Source of the DNA: Candidatus Krumholzibacteriota bacterium | GTDB taxonomy: Bacteria > Krumholzibacteriota > Krumholzibacteriia > JACNKJ01 | DNA: 64,000 bases | Direction of reading: 5' to 3' | NCBI GenBank assembly: GCA_016933175.1 | Contig: JAFGBK010000116.1 | Coordinates: 53,571-117,570 of the forward strand | In this document: in pieces, positions 54,762 through 62,350 of the stretch | Layout of the letters: each line of letters starts with the position of its first letter | Position numbering within the stretch: the first letter of the stretch is position 1 | Made by a program: the position numbers and the translations under genes | Notes under the pieces: model-generated | What the model was told of the DNA's origin: nothing | Databases searched by the model: none | What the model saw: the letters and a program-made list of their open reading frames with translations, nothing else

Positions 54762-56222
54762 ATGAAACGCATGGCGACGATCCTGGCGGCGGGCCTGGTC
54801 CTGCTCGCGGCCGCGGCCGGGGCCGAGGTCCCGCGCCTGATCAACTACCAGGGTATCCTGACCGACGAGGAGGGCGATCCCCTCGAAGGGACGCACACCC
54901 TGTCCTTCAGCGTCTACGCCGACAGCGGCCAGGGCGCCGCCGCCCTCTGGACCGAGCGTCACGAGAACGTGCCGGTGGAACGCGGGCTGTTCAACATGCT
55001 GCTGGGCGGCATCATGGACATCCCGCCCTCGCTCTTCGCGGGCGGCGAGCGCTGGCTGGGCGTCACCGTGGACACCGATCCCGAGGTCCGGCCCCGCATG
55101 CGGATCGCCGCCGTGGCCTACGCCCTGCGGGCGGCCGTAGCCGATTCGTCCCTCGGCGGCGGCAGCGCCGACGCCGACTGGCTCATCACGGGCGACGACA
55201 TGGTCGCCGGCGTGGCGGGCAACGTGGGCATCGGCGCCACGGCGCCGGCCCGCCGGCTGCAGGTGGGCGACACGGGCATCCCCGACGCCGAGGGCATGAT
55301 CCGCCTCGCCTCGCGCTCGGGCACCCAGGGCTCCAACCGCGCCTGGGACATCGGCGTGCCCGAGACCGACAGCGACACCTCGGGCCCCGGCTACTCCTTC
55401 GTCATCGACGACACCCAGGCCGGAGACGATCCCGAGTTCATGGTCAAGTACGGCACGGGCCACGTGGGCATCGGCACCACGGCGCCGGCGGCGCCGCTGG
55501 AGGTCGTCAAGCCCACGGACTCGACCGCGGACGCCGCCCTGCAGGTCACCACCCGCTACCTGGTCGGCGGCTATCCCATGAGCAGCTACCTGCGCGTCGA
55601 CCGCACGGCCATCGACGGCGCCACGTCCCTGGGCGACGCCAACGTCAACGTCAACGGCACCTCCGCCGGGAACGTCTACCTGGCCGCCGGCGGCGGCGAC
55701 GTGGGCGTGGGCACCACCCAGCCGGATGCCCGCCTGGACGTGGCCGGCGACCTGCGGGCCGACGCCATCCGGTGCGACGGGCACGCCTACGTGGACATCC
55801 TGCACATCACCGGCGCCGATCTGGCCGAGCGCTTCCCGGCCAGCGAGGCGGCGGCGCCCGGCACGGTGGTCGCCATCGACCCGGCGCGGCCGGGCGAGCT
55901 CTGCGTCTGCCGCGAGGCCTACGACCGGCGGGTGGCCGGCGTGGTGAGCGGGGCGCGCGGCCTGCCGGCGGGCGCCGTCCTCGGCGGCCTGACCGCGGGC
56001 CCGGAGGCCCTGCCGGTGGCCCTGAGCGGACGCGTCTGGGTGCGAGCCGACGCCACGGGCGGGCCCATCGCGCCCGGCGACCTGCTCACCAGCGCGGCGA
56101 CGCCCGGCCACGCCATGGCCGCGCGCGACGCCGCGCGCGCCCAGGGCGCCGTCCTGGGCAAGGCCATGACCGCCCTGGATGCTGGCACCGGCTGGGTGCT
56201 GGCGCTGGTCAACCTGCAGTGA
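54762..56222 (+). CDS. Secreted repeat protein with GIGTTAP motifs
   Basis: 486 residues with a signal peptide (ILAAGLVLLAAAAGA). N-terminal beta domain (INYQGILTDEEGDPLEGTHTLSFSVYAD, ALWTERHENVPVERGLFNMLLGG), then repeats NVGIGATAPARRLQV, HVGIGTTAPAAPLEVV and DVGVGTTQPDARLDVAG, as in phage tail-fibre-like and surface proteins, and a C-terminal domain (DILHITGADLAERFPASEAAAPGTVVAID...GAVLGKAMTALDAGTGWVLALVNLQ). The third codon ATG is chosen because GAGGGAG is well spaced. Ten bases after the previous gene plus the start offset; no FlgD tail. Confidence 0.82.
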   Translation: MKRMATILAAGLVLLAAAAGAEVPRLINYQGILTDEEGDPLEGTHTLSFSVYADSGQGAAALWTERHENVPVERGLFNMLLGGIMDIPPSLFAGGERWLGVTVDTDPEVRPRMRIAAVAYALRAAVADSSLGGGSADADWLITGDDMVAGVAGNVGIGATAPARRLQVGDTGIPDAEGMIRLASRSGTQGSNRAWDIGVPETDSDTSGPGYSFVIDDTQAGDDPEFMVKYGTGHVGIGTTAPAAPLEVVKPTDSTADAALQVTTRYLVGGYPMSSYLRVDRTAIDGATSLGDANVNVNGTSAGNVYLAAGGGDVGVGTTQPDARLDVAGDLRADAIRCDGHAYVDILHITGADLAERFPASEAAAPGTVVAIDPARPGELCVCREAYDRRVAGVVSGARGLPAGAVLGGLTAGPEALPVALSGRVWVRADATGGPIAPGDLLTSAATPGHAMAARDAARAQGAVLGKAMTALDAGTGWVLALVNLQ

Positions 56223-56233
56223 GGAGGGATGCC

Positions 56234-58054
56234 ATGGGACGCGCACTCGCCTGCCTGCTGCTCGGCGCCGCGCTGGCGGGTCCCCTCGCCGCCCAGCAGA
56301 TGCCCCCGCCGCCCGCGCCGGCCATGCCCCGGGACCTGCCGATGGAGTTCGTCCACTTCGACGCCGAGCGACTGGCCCTGTCGCAGGACTGGGCGCCGGG
56401 CGCGCTGCGCGCCGAGCTCGCACAGCGCGGCATCGTCCTTTCCGAGGACGGCCTCGCGCACGTGACCATCGCCGGACCGGAGGGCGCGGTGGCCGTCCCC
56501 GCCCGCCTGGTGACCTCCGTGGGCGGCCGGGACGACGTCGCCTGGCGCCGCTGGCGGGATGCCTGGGTGCCCGTGACGCGCCTGACGGAGCTGGCCCGCA
56601 GCCTGCCCGCGGGGCATTTCCTCGGGCGGGTCCAGGCCCCGTGGCCGGCCGACGTCCAGGGCGAGGGTACCGCCGCGATCAACTCCGACGGCTACCGCGA
56701 CGGCGGCGCCGACGGCACCGGGCTGACCGTCGCCATCATCGACGGGGGCTACGACGGCCTCACGGAGGCCTGGGAGAACGGCGACATCCCGAGCCCCTAC
56801 ACCTGGATCAACTACACCCCGCATCCCCTCGAGTCGCAGGGGGATCACGGCACCGCCTGCGTGGAGCAGGTCTACGATCACGCCCCCGGCGCCGACTACC
56901 GCCTCTACATGATCGACTCGGCGACGGACCTGGGGCTGGCGGTGGCGGACGCCGCGGCGGCCGGCGTGGACGTCATCTCCATGTCGGTCGTCTGGCCGAT
57001 CGCGGGCTGGGAGGACGACGCGGGAGCTCCCTGCGCCGCCGTGAACGAGGCGGCGGCGAATGGGATGCTCGTCTTCATCTCGGCGGGCAACTTCGCGGAG
57101 TGCCACTGGCAGGGCGACTACGATCCGGGCGGCGACAGCTCCGCCTGGCACGACTTCCAGTACGGCGACGAGGCCATCGACGTCGTCGTCGCCGACGGCG
57201 CGGAGGCGGCCTTCACCATGCAGTGGAACACGGTGGGGGACATCTACAACTACGACCTCTACCTCCTGGACGCCAGCCAGGCCGTTCTCGCCTCCAGCAC
57301 GAACCCGGACAACCACTTCGAGAGCCTGAGCTGGCCCAACGAGACGGGCGCCGACCAGACCGCCTATCTCTGCGTCCATCGCGTGTCGGGCGGCATAACC
57401 GAGTTCGAGATCTTCAGCGGCGGCTGCGCCTGGCAGCAGCACGCCATGGCCTGGAGCTCCGTCGCCTCCCCCGGGAACGCCACCGCGCCCAACGTCTTCG
57501 CCGTGGGCGCCGTGCCCTGGGGCGACTATGGCTCCCCCAACGGCACCGACGGCATCCTGGCCGGCTACAGCAGCCAGGGGCCGAGCAACGGCGGCATGAC
57601 GCTGCCCGACCTGTGCGCGCCCACCGCCGTGACCTGCTTCACCGCGCCCTGGGGCATGGGCGGCACGAGCTGCTCGGCGCCCTGCGCGGCGGGGGCGGCC
57701 GCCGCCTTCTGGTCGGCGGACCCGGGACTGCACGTGGACGCCGTCCGCTGGCTGATCCTCGAGCAGGCCGGCCAGTGGCGGGACTGGGGCGACTGGGGGA
57801 ACGACAACGTCTACGGCCGCGGCGGGATGATCCTATACGAGTTCGCGCCGCACACCGTCTGGGTCTCGCGGGCCTACGGCAACGTGGCCGACGACCCCGC
57901 CTACCCCCTCTACACGGTCCAGTACGCGCACTACTGCGCCGAGACGGGCGGGCGGCTGCTGCTCTTCCCCGGCGGCGTCTACCCCGAGGCGGTCAACCTG
58001 TCGCGCGAGCTGACCGTGGAGACCACCGGCCCGGAGGCGGTACTGGGGGAATGA
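56234..58054 (+). CDS. Secreted subtilisin-like (S8) serine peptidase
   Basis: 606 residues. Signal peptide (LACLLLGAALAGPLAAQ), propeptide-like region to about 150, then a catalytic domain with all three residues: Asp in LTVAIIDGGYDG, His in GDHGTACVE and Ser in GMGGTSCSAPCAAGAAA, with the oxyanion-hole region MLVFISAGNFAE. A jelly-roll-like insert with a beta-rich segment (DVVVADGAEAAFTMQWNTVGD) sits between His and Ser parts. The C-terminal 90 residues are an extra domain. AGGAGG upstream of the ATG; the track's frame begins 711 residues earlier in shadow. Confidence 0.9.
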   Translation: MGRALACLLLGAALAGPLAAQQMPPPPAPAMPRDLPMEFVHFDAERLALSQDWAPGALRAELAQRGIVLSEDGLAHVTIAGPEGAVAVPARLVTSVGGRDDVAWRRWRDAWVPVTRLTELARSLPAGHFLGRVQAPWPADVQGEGTAAINSDGYRDGGADGTGLTVAIIDGGYDGLTEAWENGDIPSPYTWINYTPHPLESQGDHGTACVEQVYDHAPGADYRLYMIDSATDLGLAVADAAAAGVDVISMSVVWPIAGWEDDAGAPCAAVNEAAANGMLVFISAGNFAECHWQGDYDPGGDSSAWHDFQYGDEAIDVVVADGAEAAFTMQWNTVGDIYNYDLYLLDASQAVLASSTNPDNHFESLSWPNETGADQTAYLCVHRVSGGITEFEIFSGGCAWQQHAMAWSSVASPGNATAPNVFAVGAVPWGDYGSPNGTDGILAGYSSQGPSNGGMTLPDLCAPTAVTCFTAPWGMGGTSCSAPCAAGAAAAFWSADPGLHVDAVRWLILEQAGQWRDWGDWGNDNVYGRGGMILYEFAPHTVWVSRAYGNVADDPAYPLYTVQYAHYCAETGGRLLLFPGGVYPEAVNLSRELTVETTGPEAVLGE

Positions 58055-58262
58055 TTAAGGATTGATCTGCGGCCCGGCAGGGGCTATGCTCGCCCTGTCG
58101 ACGATCCGTCTCCGCTCACACCCTCGCGCCGGCTGCCGGCGCCTGGTGATTGCCGCGCACCGGCCGACATCGGCCGCCCTCCTCCCGACACCATCCACGC
58201 GACACGACGATCCACCGCGCCGCGGCCGTCGTCACGGCCGCGTGTTCGAGAGGAGGACCTTC

Positions 58263-59117
58263 ATGAGCTTTCAGTCACGCACTCCCCTCTTCATCGTCCT
58301 GGCACTGCTGCTCGCCGCCCTGCCCGCGGCGGTGGCCGCCCCGGCGTCCGCGGGCGGCACGGACGCCGTCGGCGCCACGATTCCCATCAACGGCATGGAG
58401 ATGTACGTCGAGACCGTGGGCGAGGGGGAGCCCTTGGTGCTCCTGCACGGCTTCACGCGGAGCTGCCGCGCCTTCGACCCCTTCGTCGAGGCCCTGGCGG
58501 CCCGCTACCGGCTGATCATCCCGGACCTGCGCGGGCACGGCGGCTCCACCAATCCCGGCGGCACCTTCACCATGCAGCAGTCCGCGCGGGACGTCCTCGC
58601 CCTGCTGGACCACCTGGGCGTCGAGCGCTGCCAGGGGATCGGCATCAGCGCCGGCGCCGTGACCCTGCTCCACGTGGCGACGGCGCATCCCGAGCGGGTC
58701 GAGGCCATGGTGCTCGTCGGCTCGGGCAGCCGCTACCCCGACCACTGCCGCGAGCAGCTCGCGCAGCTCTCCGCGCGGACCTACTCCGAGGCCGAGATGG
58801 ACCGGCTGCGGGCGATCCACCGCCACGGGGACGAGCAGATCCGCGCGCTGCTGCGCCAACTCGGCGAGCTCGCCGGCGTCGAGGGCGACCTGGCCTTCAC
58901 ACCGGAGGATCTGTCGGCGATCACGGCGCGGGCGCTGCTCGTCCACGGTGACCGCGACTACTGCTTCCCGGTGCCGATGGTGGCGGAGATGTACGCGGCC
59001 ATCCCCGAGGCCTACCTGTGGGTCGTACCCTACGGCGGCCACGTGCCCATCTACGGAAGCTGGGCCGGGCCCTTCACCGAGACCGTGCTGGCCTTCCTGG
59101 GCGGCGCGTGGCGGTAG
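58263..59117 (+). CDS. Secreted alpha/beta hydrolase
   Basis: 284 residues with a signal peptide (LFIVLALLLAALPAAVAA). Oxyanion segment LVLLHGFTRSCRAF, strand LIIPDLRGHGGS, nucleophile elbow GISAGA (Ser), acid in LVHGDRDYCFP, and His in YGGHVPIYG. The elbow is GISAGA where GxSxGG or GxSMGG is usual. The substrate (ester or lactone) is unknown. AGAGGAGG upstream of the ATG; the 208 bases before it hold no gene. Confidence 0.88.
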   Translation: MSFQSRTPLFIVLALLLAALPAAVAAPASAGGTDAVGATIPINGMEMYVETVGEGEPLVLLHGFTRSCRAFDPFVEALAARYRLIIPDLRGHGGSTNPGGTFTMQQSARDVLALLDHLGVERCQGIGISAGAVTLLHVATAHPERVEAMVLVGSGSRYPDHCREQLAQLSARTYSEAEMDRLRAIHRHGDEQIRALLRQLGELAGVEGDLAFTPEDLSAITARALLVHGDRDYCFPVPMVAEMYAAIPEAYLWVVPYGGHVPIYGSWAGPFTETVLAFLGGAWR

Positions 59118-59145
59118 GCGCGCCGCCGCACGGCCGCGACGTGCG

Positions 59146-60483
59146 TCAGCGCGATCCGCGCGTCCCGGCGCGGATGACGTATCCGCCCTCGGTGACGGCG
59201 TAGACCTCGACCGCGCCGCGGCCCCACACCGCGCGGATCGTGCCCGTCACGGCCGCGGGGGCGGCCTGGGGCAGCCAGACGTTGCCGTCCCAGTGGTAGA
59301 TGCTCGCGCTGGCGCCGACGGCGTAGACGTCGTAGGCGGCGGCGCCCCAGACGCCGTGCAGGGCCTCGTCGACGCCGGCCAGGGTGTGATCGGCCCAGGT
59401 GGCGCCGTTCCAGTGGTAGATCGCGCCCTCCTCGCCGACGGCGAAGGCCTCGCCCCCCGGCGCGACCCAGACGTCGTGAAGGGCCGCCGTCATGAAGGCC
59501 TCCTTCGTCCCCGTCCAGCTGGTGCCGTCGAAGTGATAGAGGCTGTCGAAGGCGCTGGCCTTGACCGCCCAGACGTCCTCCGGGCCGCTGCCGAAGATGC
59601 CCGACACGAGGTCGTAACTATAGCCGATGATGAAGCCGTCGAGCTCGTCGCAGTCCCAGTACTCCGCGTTCGGGGAGTCGCCGCTGATGGCCGCGCCGCC
59701 CAGGTAGAGGCTGCAGTCGTCCGTGCCCCAGATGGAGCCGTAGCAGTCGAGCATGGTGCTCTCGTCGAAGGAGGACCAGCTCTCGGCGTCGAGGTCGTAG
59801 CGCCAGGCCCGGGCGTAGGTCGCCCCCATGTTCGCCACGCCGCCCCCGACCCAGAGGTGCTCGCCCTCGAATCCCCAGCAGCTCCACAGGGGCACGTCGG
59901 CGATGCCGGTGCCGAGCATGAGGGTCCACTCGCCCGGATCCCCGAGCCTGTGCGCGACCTCCCCACCGGCGCCGCAGGCGAAGACCTGCGTCGACGAGCC
60001 CCACAGGTCGTAGAGCGCGACGCCCAGCGAGCCGTCGACCACCCAGTCGCCCGGGGCGACGCCGACGCCGACGCCGGTCAGCACGACGCCGTCGCAGTCG
60101 TTGCCGAGGACGAGGGTGTCCACCTTCTGACCCGCACTCTGGGGCGCGAAGCGGACGTGGATCGTGGTGTCGGCGGGATAGGTGAGGTCGATATCGAACT
60201 GGGCGATGACCTGCTGGGCTTGCGGGTCCCAGAGATGGAAGTCGGGGTCGACGAGCGTCACCGCGTAGGTGATGTGATCGTCGTCACCCTCGACGTCCCC
60301 CGCCGAGACGGTGACCGAGTCCACCTTCGCCTCGCCCACTGCCACCGATCCGAAGTCGATGACATCCTTGTCCTGCTCGCAGTTCGGCTCCGCGCCGTTG
60401 TCGGGCGGGGAGCTGGTGGCCATGCACTGGACCATGCCGGCCAGCAGCAGCAGGCACGTAAAAACCGTCAGTGATGATCTCAT
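59146..60483 (-). CDS. Putative surface beta-propeller protein with choice-of-anchor domain
   Basis: 445 residues. Signal peptide LTVFTCLLLLAGMVQC; the Cys could be lipidated but VQC is atypical for a lipobox. Next an ASPM/SPD-2/Hydin-type Ig segment (VIDFGSVAVGEAKVDSVTVSA, TTIHVRFAPQSAGQKVDTLVL). Then propeller-like repeats of the GxxxDVWAVG kind: ALYDLWGSSTQVFACGAGGEV, LHDVWVAPGGEAFAVGEEGAIYHWNG, LHGVWGAAAYDVYAVGASASIYHWDG, IRAVWGRGAVEVYAVTEGG. No enzymatic motif. GGGAGG before the ATG at 60483. Confidence 0.82.
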   Translation of the reverse strand: MRSSLTVFTCLLLLAGMVQCMATSSPPDNGAEPNCEQDKDVIDFGSVAVGEAKVDSVTVSAGDVEGDDDHITYAVTLVDPDFHLWDPQAQQVIAQFDIDLTYPADTTIHVRFAPQSAGQKVDTLVLGNDCDGVVLTGVGVGVAPGDWVVDGSLGVALYDLWGSSTQVFACGAGGEVAHRLGDPGEWTLMLGTGIADVPLWSCWGFEGEHLWVGGGVANMGATYARAWRYDLDAESWSSFDESTMLDCYGSIWGTDDCSLYLGGAAISGDSPNAEYWDCDELDGFIIGYSYDLVSGIFGSGPEDVWAVKASAFDSLYHFDGTSWTGTKEAFMTAALHDVWVAPGGEAFAVGEEGAIYHWNGATWADHTLAGVDEALHGVWGAAAYDVYAVGASASIYHWDGNVWLPQAAPAAVTGTIRAVWGRGAVEVYAVTEGGYVIRAGTRGSR

Positions 60484-60656
60484 CGCGACCTCCCGGTTCC
60501 GGGGATGGATCATGGGGAGTGCGGATGATTCGCCTAACCTTTATCGCATATTTGCGAAAATAATGCAACAACCCTGCAATGGAATCCCGGCTCCGATGCG
60601 GTCCACCGGGACCGGCGGAGTGTTTCGCGGCGGGAGGACGGCGCGGGCCCGTCGGA

Positions 60657-61124
60657 TCAGATCAGCCGCGCGAGATCCGCGAGCACCTCGTCGGCGTGCT
60701 CCGCGGGCTTCACCGTGGGGTAGACCCTGGCGATCCGGCCCGCGGGATCGACGAGGTAGGACATGCGGACGATGCCCATGTAGGTGCGCCCGGCCATCGT
60801 CTTCCTCTGCCAGGCGCCGTACTTCTCGATCATGGCGTGGGATTCGTCGGACAGGAGCGTGAACGGGAGATCGTGCCTGGCCGCGAACTTCGCGTGGCTC
60901 GCGACCGAATCCTTGCTCACGCCGAGGACCTGGATGCCGAGCTTCCGGAAGTCCGGGAGGCGGTCGCGGATCGCGCAGGCCTCCTTCGTGCAGCCCGGGG
61001 TGTTGTCCTTGGGATAGAAGTACACGAGCACCCACTGGCCCGCGTAGCTCGACAGCCGGTGCGTCGCGCCGTCCTGGTCGGGCAGCGCGAACGCGGGAGC
61101 CTTCGTTCCTTCCTCCAGCGCCAT
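60657..61124 (-). CDS. bcp: Thioredoxin-dependent peroxiredoxin (Bcp/PrxQ)
   Basis: 155 residues. APAFALPDQDGATHRLSSYAGQWVLVYFYPKDNTPGCTKEACAIRD holds the peroxidatic Cys and, five residues on, the resolving Cys, typical of Bcp. LGVSKDSVASHAKFAARHDLPFTLLSDES and YMGIVRMSYLVDPAGRIARVY complete the thioredoxin fold. It reduces hydroperoxides with electrons from thioredoxin. GGAGG upstream of the ATG at 61124; the track adds 17 unsupported residues. Confidence 0.96.
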   Translation of the reverse strand: MALEEGTKAPAFALPDQDGATHRLSSYAGQWVLVYFYPKDNTPGCTKEACAIRDRLPDFRKLGIQVLGVSKDSVASHAKFAARHDLPFTLLSDESHAMIEKYGAWQRKTMAGRTYMGIVRMSYLVDPAGRIARVYPTVKPAEHADEVLADLARLI

Positions 61125-61189
61125 GGCTCCTCCTTCCGGGTCGCTTTCGTCTTCGGGACGGCGAGCGCCTCGCACGCGTGGGAGCCGGC

Positions 61190-62191
61190 TCAGTCCCCCG
61201 CCGCCGCGTAGCGGAACACCAGCCGGGTCTCGTCGAGGTTGTGGACCATCTTCTCGACGCCCCCCTCCACCACGACCGAGGAGATGGAGCGCGTCGTCTC
61301 GAAGCGGTGGGGCAGGAGGGTGCCGGGCTCGGTGAGGAGGACGACCCGGTTGGTGAAGTCGAATTCCCCCATGGTCGACGCGTCACCCTCCAGGCCCATG
61401 AGCTCGAACAGCTTCGCCACCACGCTGTCACGTTGCTCGGGGTCGATGTACGAAGACAGCTCGATGCGCACGCAGGAACGGGGATCGGCGCCGTCCGCGC
61501 AGGACGCGCACTCGAGGACGCCGAACTCGTAGACCATGGGGAAGGTCACCGACGGCATGACGGGGCTCGGCTCCTCGGACGCCATCGAGTAGACCGCCCC
61601 GAGCTCGTACTGCTCGCCCGCCCAGGTCCAGATCATGGCGTTCCAGATCTCGGCGGCCTTGTTGAAGAGCGCCTCCTCCCGCAGGACGGACTCCATCAAG
61701 GTGCCCACTCGAGCCGTGGCCTCGGCGCTCGCGAGGCTGTCCAGCATCGGCGCGAAGAAGGCGCGCATGCGCGAGGCGATCTCGTCCATCCCCTCGATGC
61801 GCAACAGCTCGCCCCGGGGACTGACGACGTAGTCGGGCGAGATGTCGCCGAGCTGCATCATCAGGCCGCTGATCTCGGCGGCGCGACCGCCGTCCCCCCC
61901 GTCCACCGTGACGTTCCTCATCTCCGAATGGCGGATCCGCAGGCCGTCGGGGGCCGGTTCGATGCGCAGGGTGTACTCGCCGGTGGTGGTGATGTCGCTG
62001 TGACGGGACTCCATGTCCCGCAGCCGCCGCTTGCTGCTTTCGACCAGGATCTCGGTTCCGGCGGGCCAGTCGAAGCGCAGGGCGATGATCTCGTTCTTGA
62101 CGGATGACCCGTCTTCGTCGGACCGGGCGCCAACCGCTCCCGGCATGGCCATCAACGCCGCGTGCGCGACGAGGAGGATCCATCGTTTCAT
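61190..62191 (-). CDS. Secreted protein of unknown function
   Basis: 333 residues. Signal peptide (MKRWILLVAHAALMAMPGAVGA). The mature protein starts with a beta-rich segment (IIALRFDWPAGTEILVESSKRRL, YTLRIEPAPDGLRIRHSEMRNV), and three cysteines cluster at FGVLECASCADGADPRSC. The pattern of alternating short strands and a helical middle (IASRMRAFFAPMLDSLASAEATARV) resembles uncharacterised periplasmic DUF families, but none is recognised. AGGAG about ten bases before the ATG. Confidence 0.7.
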   Translation of the reverse strand: MKRWILLVAHAALMAMPGAVGARSDEDGSSVKNEIIALRFDWPAGTEILVESSKRRLRDMESRHSDITTTGEYTLRIEPAPDGLRIRHSEMRNVTVDGGDGGRAAEISGLMMQLGDISPDYVVSPRGELLRIEGMDEIASRMRAFFAPMLDSLASAEATARVGTLMESVLREEALFNKAAEIWNAMIWTWAGEQYELGAVYSMASEEPSPVMPSVTFPMVYEFGVLECASCADGADPRSCVRIELSSYIDPEQRDSVVAKLFELMGLEGDASTMGEFDFTNRVVLLTEPGTLLPHRFETTRSISSVVVEGGVEKMVHNLDETRLVFRYAAAGD

Positions 62192-62287
62192 CGGCTCACC
62201 GCTCCTGTCGGACATCGTGCGTCCGTGCATCCCCTGGCCGCCGGCGATGGACGCGAGTCATGACGCCATCGACCCCTCAAGCGGCGG

Positions 62288-62293
62288 TATGAT
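62288..62293 (+). promoter_or_regulatory. Candidate -10 element for the second subtilase
   Basis: TATGAT, 58 bases before the ATG, with a preceding CGG and no good -35. Low confidence. Confidence 0.3.
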
Positions 62294-62350
62294 ACACTTT
62301 TGTGGTTCCGTTGGGAACACTGCCGCACGGCGCACCGAGGAGGAGACACG

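Noticed and set aside
54101-56233. N-terminal 711 residues of the 1317-aa ORF
   Set aside because: Arg/Gly/Pro-rich frame-shifted shadow of two real genes; the subtilase begins at the ATG at 56234 with an RBS and signal peptide.
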